Below, one piece after another: positions 36,204-43,445 of a stretch of 64,000 nucleotides of DNA. Numbering within the stretch: the first letter of the stretch is position 1; each line of letters begins with the position of its first letter. The position numbers and the translations under genes were made by a program. The stretch is from Candidatus Limnocylindrales bacterium. Its GTDB lineage: Bacteria > Desulfobacterota > Binatia > UBA1149 > CAITLU01. The DNA lies in assembly GCA_035571835.1 (NCBI GenBank), contig DATNBU010000044.1:1-64000 (forward strand). Reading direction: 5' to 3'. Below the pieces are notes generated by a model. It searched no databases, was not told where the DNA came from, and worked only from the letters and a program-made list of their open reading frames with translations.

Positions 36204-36944
36204 ATGCCCCGCCATCTCATCATCATCCCGGCCTGGAACGAGGCGCGCTCGATCGCCTCGGTGGTGGCCAACTGCAGGGCGTCGGCCCCGGATTTCGACG
36301 TGCTGGTCATCGACGACGGTTCGTCCGACGGCACCGCCGCGATCGCGGCGGGCGCCGGCGCCGCGGTGCTGTCGCATCCGTTCAACATCCGCTACGGGGC
36401 GGCGCTTCAGACCGGTTATCTGTATGCGCTGCGCAACGGCTACTCGCTGGCCGTCCAGCTCGATGCCGACGGACAGCACGATCCCGCCGACGTAGTCCGC
36501 CTGGCCGCGCCGATCCTTCGCGGCGAGGCCGATCTCGTCGTCGGCTCGCGATTTCACGCCGCGTCGACGTACCACATGCCGCGCCTGCGCAGGATCGGCA
36601 GCGCGTGGTTTCGCTTCCTCGTGCGCGTGCTGAGCGGCGTAAAGCTCGGCGACCCGACCTCGGGCCTGCAGGCGCTCCATCGCGACGTGCTCGAGCTTTA
36701 CTCGTCCGACGAATTTCCGCTCGACTACCCGGATGCCGACGTGCTGGTGCTGGCCGCGCGCAGCGGTGTGCGGATCACCGAGGTTCCGGTCCAGATGCGC
36801 GCGGAGATCGGCTCGGCGTCGATGCATTCCGGCATCCGCGTGCTGTACTACGTCTACAAGATGACCCTCTGCGTGATCGTCAACTCGGTTCGGCCGGTCG
36901 ACAAGCGCATCCGCACGGCCGAGAGCCGCCGGGAGGCCGCATGA
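36204..36944 (+). CDS. Glycosyltransferase family 2 (dolichol-phosphate mannose synthase-like)
   Basis: A 246-residue GT2 enzyme. It has HLIIIPAWNEARSIASVV at the N-terminus, VLVIDDGSSDGT for nucleotide binding, a metal-binding VQLDADGQHDP (DAD), DLVVGSRF, and GDPTSGLQALHRDVLELY. The product would be a lipid-phosphate sugar for use by GT-C transferases. No C-terminal membrane helices follow; the DUF2304 gene downstream, overlapping by four bases (ATGA), probably supplies the membrane anchor. The operon then encodes a GT-C-like protein, a typical order. Confidence 0.9.
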   Translation: MPRHLIIIPAWNEARSIASVVANCRASAPDFDVLVIDDGSSDGTAAIAAGAGAAVLSHPFNIRYGAALQTGYLYALRNGYSLAVQLDADGQHDPADVVRLAAPILRGEADLVVGSRFHAASTYHMPRLRRIGSAWFRFLVRVLSGVKLGDPTSGLQALHRDVLELYSSDEFPLDYPDADVLVLAARSGVRITEVPVQMRAEIGSASMHSGIRVLYYVYKMTLCVIVNSVRPVDKRIRTAESRREAA

Positions 36945-37330
36945 CGGAGGAACAGCTTCGCGCGCTGCTGCTCGCCGACTCGGACACGACCGCGGTCCGC
37001 GTGGTCGCGCTGACGGTTGCGCTCGCGCTGTTCTTCGTCGTATTCGACGCCGTCCGCCGGCGCCGGCTCTCCGAAAGCCTCACGCCGATCTGGCTGACGT
37101 GCGCGTTTGCCGTCCTCGTCCTCGCCGTCGACCTCAAGCTGCTCGAAGCGATGACGCACCTGATCGGCGCGTGGACGCCGAGCTCGACGGTGTTTTTCTT
37201 CGCGCTGCTGTTCCTGCTTGCGATCTCTCTGTCGTACGGCATCGTGCTCACGCGTCTCGGCCGCCAGGTCACGCGCCTCGCGCAGGAAATCGCGATGCTG
37301 CGCGCGCGGATCCGCGATGATGAAGAATGA
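36941..37330 (+). CDS. DUF2304 membrane protein
   Basis: A 129-residue protein with three hydrophobic segments (VVALTVALALFFVVFDAV, TCAFAVLVLAVDLKLLEAM and the FFFALLFLLAISLSYGIV segment) and a C-terminal coiled-coil-like tail (RLGRQVTRLAQEIAMLRARI). This is the DUF2304 layout; such proteins usually follow a GT2 gene as here, and are thought to help anchor or regulate it. The start ATG at 36941 overlaps the GT2 stop. Biochemical role unproven. Confidence 0.85.
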   Translation: MTEEQLRALLLADSDTTAVRVVALTVALALFFVVFDAVRRRRLSESLTPIWLTCAFAVLVLAVDLKLLEAMTHLIGAWTPSSTVFFFALLFLLAISLSYGIVLTRLGRQVTRLAQEIAMLRARIRDDEE

Positions 37331-37345
37331 CGTGAACCGGCGGCC

Positions 37346-39430
37346 ATGAGGCACGACGACCGCGAGCTTGCCACAGGGCTCCTTCTTTCGTGCGCCGCCG
37401 CGGTCTGCGGCTTCGTCGCCTGGTCGTGGCCGGTTGCGCTGCATTTCTCCACGCACACGCCGGTCATCGTCAGCGCCGACCGGCCGCCAACCCAAGCCGC
37501 CGACTCCGATCTCGAGAAACCGAAGGCGGGTGAGAGAACCTCCACCGACTGGGACCTGATTCTCGCAGGCGACCAGAGCCTGTCGCTGTGGAACACCATC
37601 GAGAACGCGCGGGCGCTGACGAGCGGCCGCTGGAACGAGCTGCTCTCCGCAGGCCAGTGCTATCCGATGCCGCGCGCCAGCACGCTCGGCGAGCACATGA
37701 TCGAGACCGGCATCGATGCGGCTCCGTGGTGGATCGTCACGCGCGATCCGGTCGCTTCGTACAATCTTGCGCTTGCGACTGCGCTCGTCATCGCCGCGAG
37801 CGGGATGTTCCTGTTCCTGCACTTTCATACGGGCTCGGTTGCGGCGTCGGTTGCCGGCGCGATTGCATTCGCATTCGCCGCGCCGCGCCTCGCGGATCTT
37901 TCGTACCATCCCGCGGTGGTCGGCACGCACTGGATGCCGTGGGTGCTGTGGTCACTCGACCGGCTGCTTGCAAGGAGCTCGGGCGCGCGCGTCGCGTTCT
38001 TCGCCATGACGCTGCTGCTGGCGTCACTCGTCGGATCGTATCCTCTGCTGTCGATCGCGATCTTCGGCGCGGCATACGGCGGCGCGAGAGCCGCTGCGCG
38101 CTGGCGCGATGGACAGCTGAGCGCGCGCTCGCTGGCTGCCGTTGCCGTCGGTGCACTGCCGGCGGTGATCGCGGTCGCGGCGCTGCTCGCGACGTATGCA
38201 CGCGTGCAGCACGACTGGCTCCTTGCTTCGCACCCGGAGGCCAAGTTTCTCGCGGGAGTGACCGACTATCTGCCCGGCGGAATGCTGTCGATCGGCAAGC
38301 TCGCGTTCACCGGGCTGATTCCGCTGGTGCTGATCCGGCGCGATGCGGGCCGGAGCGCAGTGGTGCCGCTCGCGATCGCGACGGCCGTCGCATTCCTGCT
38401 GGCCACGTGGATCCCGCTTCCCGGCACCGACTCGAGCCTCTACGAGCTGCTCGGCGAGTACGTGCCGCTTCTCGATTCGGTGCGTGCGCCGGGAAAGATC
38501 GCGCTCGCGGCAGGCTTCGGAATGCAGGCTCTCGGAGCGATCGGCTGGAGCCGCCTGCTGCTCGGATTCGAGCCGCGGATCGCAGCTGCCATCGCGACCG
38601 TCCTCGTCGTGTTCACCGGGGTCGAAGCTTCGCTTCCGGTTGCGCGCGGAGTGCTCGGAAGCGCGGGGACGCGCACGCTTCGCGAGATTGCGCCGCCGGC
38701 CCAGCGCATCGAAGCGTTCGATGCTGCGCTAGGCGAAGCCCCGCTGCGTCAGGCCGTGCTCGACCTTCCGTCGGGACGCATGGTCAAGGCGGCGACCGCG
38801 CTCGTCGATGCCGCGTATCACGGCCATCCGACGTCGGCGTGCTACAACTCGCTGGTTGCGCCGACGATGCGCGCGGTGCTCGAGCTTGGCGCGCGCAGTC
38901 ACTCTGCGCGCGGCGTCGCAGAGCTCGCCGCTGCCGGCTTTGGTTTCATCGTGGACCGTGATCCGTCGCCGTACGCGGCCGACGCGTTTCCAGCGCCGGC
39001 GCGTCTTGTCGCGTCGCAAGGCGGCGCGTCGATCTGGGCGCTTCCGGCGCCCGCAGAAGCTCATCACGATGCTGCAAAGCTCGAGATGACGCTTGCCGGC
39101 GGAGCCACTCGCCGCGCGGCGTTCGACCCCGAACCGCCATACGAGCTCGACGTCGATGTGACCAACCGCGGAGAAGCGATGTGGGCGCTTGCGCCCGCCC
39201 GGCCATTGTTCGCCGAGGTCGAGCTCGCCTCGGCCGACGGCAAAGCCGATTTCCGCTCGCGTGCACGCGGCATGCTGCCGCTTGCGCTTGCTGCCGGCCA
39301 GACGACGAGAGTCGTTTTTGTTTTGCCGCAGGCTCCCGAGCCCGGCGTCTACAAGGCGGCGCTGTCGCTCGAAGGCTCATCGCGTGTCGTCCGCTCGGAC
39401 GACTTCCACTGGGTCGCCGCCGCGCGCTGA
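37346..39430 (+). CDS. Large polytopic membrane protein, YfhO/GT-C-like
   Basis: A 694-residue membrane protein with an N-terminal helix and external loop containing DWDLILAGDQSLSLWNTIENA, about ten further helices (37.7-38.7 kb), and a soluble C-terminal half ending in a beta-like domain (YELDVDVTNRGEAMWALAP). The overall plan parallels the YfhO-like protein encoded on the opposite arm of this locus, suggesting a GT-C transferase that uses the lipid-linked sugar made by the upstream GT2. Catalytic acidic residues cannot be assigned with confidence. It lies 15 bases after DUF2304, so it is the third gene of the operon. Confidence 0.65.
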   Translation: MRHDDRELATGLLLSCAAAVCGFVAWSWPVALHFSTHTPVIVSADRPPTQAADSDLEKPKAGERTSTDWDLILAGDQSLSLWNTIENARALTSGRWNELLSAGQCYPMPRASTLGEHMIETGIDAAPWWIVTRDPVASYNLALATALVIAASGMFLFLHFHTGSVAASVAGAIAFAFAAPRLADLSYHPAVVGTHWMPWVLWSLDRLLARSSGARVAFFAMTLLLASLVGSYPLLSIAIFGAAYGGARAAARWRDGQLSARSLAAVAVGALPAVIAVAALLATYARVQHDWLLASHPEAKFLAGVTDYLPGGMLSIGKLAFTGLIPLVLIRRDAGRSAVVPLAIATAVAFLLATWIPLPGTDSSLYELLGEYVPLLDSVRAPGKIALAAGFGMQALGAIGWSRLLLGFEPRIAAAIATVLVVFTGVEASLPVARGVLGSAGTRTLREIAPPAQRIEAFDAALGEAPLRQAVLDLPSGRMVKAATALVDAAYHGHPTSACYNSLVAPTMRAVLELGARSHSARGVAELAAAGFGFIVDRDPSPYAADAFPAPARLVASQGGASIWALPAPAEAHHDAAKLEMTLAGGATRRAAFDPEPPYELDVDVTNRGEAMWALAPARPLFAEVELASADGKADFRSRARGMLPLALAAGQTTRVVFVLPQAPEPGVYKAALSLEGSSRVVRSDDFHWVAAAR

Positions 39431-39448
39431 GCCCGGCGCTGGTCCCGC

Positions 39449-40927
39449 TCAGCCGATCTGGAATTTCTCGAGCCGGTAACGAAGCGTGTCTTTCGACATG
39501 TCGAGAAGCCGCGCCGCGACCGTTCGGTTTCCGTCGGCGTGCTCGAATGCCTGGCGCAGCGCGAGCGCCTCGATGGCTTCGAGCGAGATCGGTCCGTTCG
39601 AGAAATCGAGATGGAAATCCTCGGGCGAGCGGATGGCGCCCGGCGGGCCGGGCTCGGCGGGCGTGACGTGGACTCTCGCGTCGGCGAGCGAGAACAGGCT
39701 GATGTCGCCCGCATCGATCGTCTTGCTCTGGCACAGCACGACGGCGCGCTCCATGGCATGCGCGAGCTCACGCACGTTGCCGGGCCACGAATACCCGAGC
39801 AGCGCGGCTTCCGCGCGTTCGGTGAGCGCCGGCGGGTCGAGACCGTATTCGGCGGCGTGCCGGGCAAGGAAATGCTTCGCGAGCAGCACGATGTCGTTGC
39901 CGCGCTCGCGCAGCGGCGGCGACTGGATGCGAAAGACATTGATGCGGTGGAACAGGTCGGGCAGGAAACGGCCTTCGCGCACTGCACCGGCAAGATCGAG
40001 ATGCGAAGCGGTCACCACCGAACACTGCAGCATCCGGTCGCGCGTGCTGCCGAGGCGGCGAAGCTGGCGCTCATCGATGACCTTGAGGATCTTGGCCTGC
40101 AGATCGAGGCTCATGCGGCCGATCTCGTCGAGGAAGATCGTCCCGCCTTCGGCTGCTTCGAACAGGCCGGGCTTGGACTTGACCGCTCCGGTGAATGCGC
40201 CGCGCTCGTAGCCCATCAGCTCGGCTTCGAGCAGATGATCCGGCAGCGCCGCGCAGTTGATCTCGATGAACGGACAGTCGCGGCGCGGCGCCGCGCGGTG
40301 CAGCGCGCGTGCAACGAGGCCTTTGCCGGTTCCGGTCTCACCGGTGATGAGCACCGTCGGTCCGCCGCCGCCGCGTTTCTCGTGCGACGCGAGGCGCAGG
40401 ATCATCTCGCGCAGCGAGCGGATCGACGGCCATTCACCGACCAGGCCGAGGCTCAGATCGTCTGCGTCCGTGCTGCGTTCGTCCGGGCCTGCCGTCTCGC
40501 TTCCGTCGCCGGCACGGCCGGCCGCGAAATCGCGGTTGCGGTAGTAGTCGAGCTCATTGCGAAGTCCCTTGCTCGCAAGCGAACGCTCGATGATCAGGTT
40601 GAGCTCCTGCAGGTTGACGGGCTTGGTCAGATAATCGCTCGCACCGGCGCGCATTGCGGCGACCGCGTCCTCGACTGTGCCGTGCGCAGTCAGCAGCACG
40701 ACCGGCACTCCGGGAAAAGATTCCTTGACGCTTTTCAGCAGATCGAATCCCGTCATTCCGGGCAGCCGGTAGTCACTCAGGACGATGTCGGGCTCGCCTT
40801 CTTCGATGAAGCGCAGTCCTTCTTCGGCGGTCTCGGCCGCGCGCACAGTGTGTTCGAGTCGCTGCAGCGTGCCGGCAAGGTAGCGCCGCAGCACGTCTTC
40901 ATCCTCGATCAGTACGATGTCGGCCAT
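39449..40927 (-). CDS. Sigma-54-dependent response regulator (NtrC family)
   Basis: A 492-residue activator. The receiver domain begins MADIVLIEDEDVLRRY with phospho-acceptor D52 in VLSDYRLP and K102 in DYLTKPV. The AAA+ domain has Walker A GETGTGKG at 196-203, the sigma-54 contact loop GAFTGA at 243-248, and Walker B GTIFLDEIGRM. The C-terminal helix-turn-helix (TVAARLLDMSKDTLRYRLEK) binds upstream activating sites. No cognate kinase is adjacent; the nearest orphan kinase is at 28.8-31.3 kb. It converges on the YfhO/GT-C-like gene, 18 bases apart. The ATG at 40927 is the natural start of the receiver fold. Confidence 0.95.
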   Translation of the reverse strand: MADIVLIEDEDVLRRYLAGTLQRLEHTVRAAETAEEGLRFIEEGEPDIVLSDYRLPGMTGFDLLKSVKESFPGVPVVLLTAHGTVEDAVAAMRAGASDYLTKPVNLQELNLIIERSLASKGLRNELDYYRNRDFAAGRAGDGSETAGPDERSTDADDLSLGLVGEWPSIRSLREMILRLASHEKRGGGGPTVLITGETGTGKGLVARALHRAAPRRDCPFIEINCAALPDHLLEAELMGYERGAFTGAVKSKPGLFEAAEGGTIFLDEIGRMSLDLQAKILKVIDERQLRRLGSTRDRMLQCSVVTASHLDLAGAVREGRFLPDLFHRINVFRIQSPPLRERGNDIVLLAKHFLARHAAEYGLDPPALTERAEAALLGYSWPGNVRELAHAMERAVVLCQSKTIDAGDISLFSLADARVHVTPAEPGPPGAIRSPEDFHLDFSNGPISLEAIEALALRQAFEHADGNRTVAARLLDMSKDTLRYRLEKFQIG

Positions 40928-41109
40928 CGGTGGGTCCCCTGCGTTTTCGTGGTCGTCACAGCGCGCCTGCAGACGAGCCGTCTGCATGTAAGCTCCCCGC
41001 GGACAGGCCGCGGGGACGTGGGCATTTGCCCACACCGCGGGCTTCTGCCGGACGCCCCGCGCCAGGCCGACAGGCTAACCCGGCGGAAAGCCAGAAAGAA
41101 GGGTCTGGC

Positions 41110-41952
41110 ATGGTGGTTGCTCAACTATCGGCCATGACGTCCCTTCGTACAGATGCAGCGCTCGCGTCCGTCCATGCGGCTCGTCCGGCCGCGGGTACGG
41201 CAACGGGCACGCCAGGAGGGGCCGGCCACGGTCGCTCCGGAGTCCGCAACCAGATCCTCGAAGCTGCCGTCGGCGAATTCGCCGAGAGAGGCTTTCAGGA
41301 AGCGTCGCTCGCGGCGATCGCCCGACGGGTCGGCGTAACGGCCCCCCTCGTGCTCTATCACTTCGGATCCAAGGCCAACCTGTGGCGCCAGGCGCTCGAA
41401 GTGTTCAGCGCAAATTTCTCGGCTGTCATCGACGAGGCCATCGACGACGGCGCATCTCTCGACGGGCGCGAAGCGTTCCGGCTGGTGGTGCGGCGCCTCG
41501 TCCATTTCTTTGCGGCCAATCGCGCTGCGTATCGACTGATGCGCGACGAAGGTGGATCGGAGAGCGGCCAGAGCGAGTGGTTCGCTTCGCGCAGGCTCGG
41601 ACCGTCGATCAAGCAGATCGAAAACGTCTACCGCCGCGCCGTCGACGAAGGCGCGCTCCGACCGGCGCCGTTCGAGACGACGTTCTTCATGATTCTCGGC
41701 GCGGTTTCCTGCTACCTCGAATCGCGCGGCCTGGTGTCGCATCTTTTCGGATCCGCCGAACAGGGCGCGGACTGGATCGACAACTACGCCGATCAGGTTC
41801 TCGGGCTCTGTTTCGACGGATTGTCCGCCGGTACTCGCCGCGATCGGCCGATGCTCGCCGCGCTGCGTGCCGCCGGTACTCCGGTTTCCAACTCAACTGG
41901 CTCCAGCGGCGGCGCCGCTGGCAATCACGGCAAGGAGGCTCGTCTCGCATGA
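41110..41952 (+). CDS. TetR/AcrR family transcriptional regulator
   Basis: A 280-residue regulator. After an unusual 40-residue Ala/Gly-rich N-terminal extension comes a TetR DNA-binding domain with QILEAAVGEFAERGFQEASL, helix-turn-helix near 66-89 (AIARRVGVTAPLVLYHFGSK) and a long helical ligand domain containing RRLVHFFAANRAAYRLMRDEGG. Such proteins usually repress a neighbouring operon when ligand-free. Its stop overlaps the start of a 48-residue membrane peptide gene (ATGA), a likely co-expressed target or partner. AAGAAGGG lies before the ATG at 41110; a second ATG at 41134 is possible. Confidence 0.9.
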   Translation: MVVAQLSAMTSLRTDAALASVHAARPAAGTATGTPGGAGHGRSGVRNQILEAAVGEFAERGFQEASLAAIARRVGVTAPLVLYHFGSKANLWRQALEVFSANFSAVIDEAIDDGASLDGREAFRLVVRRLVHFFAANRAAYRLMRDEGGSESGQSEWFASRRLGPSIKQIENVYRRAVDEGALRPAPFETTFFMILGAVSCYLESRGLVSHLFGSAEQGADWIDNYADQVLGLCFDGLSAGTRRDRPMLAALRAAGTPVSNSTGSSGGAAGNHGKEARLA

Positions 41953-42095
41953 CCACGCAGGTCGCATCGGGTCACGAAGAAATCACTACACTGGCCGACG
42001 CACTTCCGTCGGTCGTCGCGCTGCTCGGCGGCGTTCCGGTTCTTACGGTGCTCGTCATGACCGCAGCCCGCTACGTCGCGAGCGGAACGTTCTGA
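41949..42095 (+). CDS. 48-residue membrane peptide translationally coupled to the TetR gene
   Basis: A tiny gene: soluble N-terminus (TTQVASGHEEITTLADA) and one hydrophobic helix (LPSVVALLGGVPVLTVLVMT) with a short basic tail. It is supported by an AAGGAGG ribosome-binding site at 41933-41939, nine bases before the ATG, by the ATGA overlap with the regulator, and by a strong terminator 115 bases downstream. No family is recognised. It may be a membrane sensor, a modulator of a transporter, or a small stress protein. Confidence 0.6.
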   Translation: MTTQVASGHEEITTLADALPSVVALLGGVPVLTVLVMTAARYVASGTF

Positions 42096-42146
42096 CCGGA
42101 TAGCCGGAGCCGGATTTCGGCGAAGGCGTCAGAGTCGGGGGAGGAG

Positions 42147-42198
42147 GGCGACAGCACGGAAGCGTTCGAAGCGGGGGCGCATTCTCGACCGCATTTCG
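42147..42198 (+). repeat. 52-bp dispersed repeat, copy 1
   Basis: This stretch matches 47750-47801 without gaps at 44 of 52 positions, in the same orientation. Common blocks are GGCGACAGCA, GAAGCGTTC, GCGCATT and TCGACCGCATTTCG. On the complementary strand both copies would encode EMRS-x-MR-x-x-x-ERF-x-AVA just before a stop codon, as if both were the 3' end of one old gene. It lies between the peptide gene and a terminator. Confidence 0.75.
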
Positions 42199-42210
42199 TA
42201 TGTCGTGAAA

Positions 42211-42246
42211 GAGCCGGACACCGGGGGTGTCCGGCTCTTGTTTTTT
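42211..42246 (+). terminator. Rho-independent terminator after the TetR/peptide operon
   Basis: Perfect 12-bp stem (GAGCCGGACACC with GGTGTCCGGCTC, arms 42211-42222 and 42226-42237), a three-base loop and TTGTTTTTT. It closes the TetR/membrane-peptide transcript and separates it from the convergent DUF1566 gene. Confidence 0.92.
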
Positions 42247-42314
42247 GTGGAGCGCGGCTCGGTGCTGCCGATGGCTGTGACCTTGTCGATTTCCCGGGGG
42301 CTGGCTCGGGTCAC

Positions 42315-43445
42315 TCAGTACAAGTCACGCACCGCGCGCGCCGGCTCGGAACGGTACTTGTCCCACTCGCGGATACGAGGATAGAGGGGAACGAGCTCGA
42401 CCGCCCAGACCTGGCTCTTCGCGGCTTTGCTTGTCGTGCGACTCCAATGGATCTCATCGGAGATCGGCCCGAAGAGAGGGTCGATGCAATTTTCGTTGAG
42501 ATTGCAGTGAAGCAGATCCAGCAGCGACTCGAGCTCGGCGTGCTTCCCCGTCGTTCGCAGTCCGCCGCTTGTCGGCAGCCTCCAATCGCAGTGGCCGGCG
42601 AAGCAGCGGTGATCGCCGCGGCAATCGTTAAGATCGGCGAGGAAGCTCGTGAACACCGTACCGTTCGGCCATGTGGTCGAGTAATCCTTCGTCCACGTGT
42701 AACGATCGGCCACCGTATCCGCCGTCTTCTTCTCCCATTCGAGCTTTGTCTGATGGTCGATGACCGTCAGTCCCGTATCTTCGAACCGCGGGCCGTCGTA
42801 CAGCCCCGAGCACAGCGCGCCGCTGCAGGGCGCAGTGCAGTCCCGCAGGGTGCGAACACAGGCGGTCTCGGACGTATGCAGTCTCAGAACGCATAGCCGA
42901 ACGCAGGCCATGTCGTCCGGCAGGCAAGTCGCGAAGCACGCGTCGTACTCCGCAAGCGCTGGCGCGTAGCATGCGTCGTACGCAGCCTCGCAGGTGCCGA
43001 AACATTCCTCCTCACAGTCGAACTTCGATGTGCAGCTCACGCCGCTCGAATCGCAGTTTCCGGCAGGCGCGGGCAGCGTCGTCGTGGTCGTCGGCGGCGC
43101 ACAATCGCAGACCGGCAGACCCGCTGCGCCCACGGCCGACCGAAGACACGCCAGCGCATCGGTAACGGATACCGCTTCACTACCGGTAAGACGGCAGATG
43201 CATTCGGGGTTGCAGGCCGCCGTATGCACCGCCGCGCGCAAGATGAAGAGGCAATCCGTTCCGTACGGGATATCAGCCCCGCTCACCGGGGCTCCGCAGG
43301 AGGGCACGCAATTCGAGGCGAGCGCGAGGCGCGGGATCGCGCTCATGGCCAGCAGCAGAATTGCCAGCGCAGGGGCACTGCGTTCTCGCTTCCGTGTGCT
43401 CATCCTGGTTCTGCCGAGAATGACGGATGCCATCACATGACTCAT
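42315..43445 (-). CDS. Secreted protein with dockerin-like repeats and a DUF1566 domain
   Basis: A 376-residue exported protein. After a long n-region comes a signal core (ALAILLLAMSAIPRLALA). The mature part opens with two dockerin-like helical repeats (DCLFILRAAVHTAACNPEC and SVTDALACLRSAVGAAGLP), a Thr/Pro linker (APPTTTTTLPAPAG), a Cys-rich segment, and a DUF1566 domain with GLTVIDHQTKLEWEKK, CDWRLPTSGG and WSRTTSKAAKSQVWAVEL. DUF1566 occurs in lectin-like surface proteins. Its first ATG (43445) overlaps the upstream stop (ATGA); a simpler signal peptide would begin at ATG 43403. Expression is coupled to the spermidine-synthase-like gene. Confidence 0.78.
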   Translation of the reverse strand: MSHVMASVILGRTRMSTRKRERSAPALAILLLAMSAIPRLALASNCVPSCGAPVSGADIPYGTDCLFILRAAVHTAACNPECICRLTGSEAVSVTDALACLRSAVGAAGLPVCDCAPPTTTTTLPAPAGNCDSSGVSCTSKFDCEEECFGTCEAAYDACYAPALAEYDACFATCLPDDMACVRLCVLRLHTSETACVRTLRDCTAPCSGALCSGLYDGPRFEDTGLTVIDHQTKLEWEKKTADTVADRYTWTKDYSTTWPNGTVFTSFLADLNDCRGDHRCFAGHCDWRLPTSGGLRTTGKHAELESLLDLLHCNLNENCIDPLFGPISDEIHWSRTTSKAAKSQVWAVELVPLYPRIREWDKYRSEPARAVRDLY

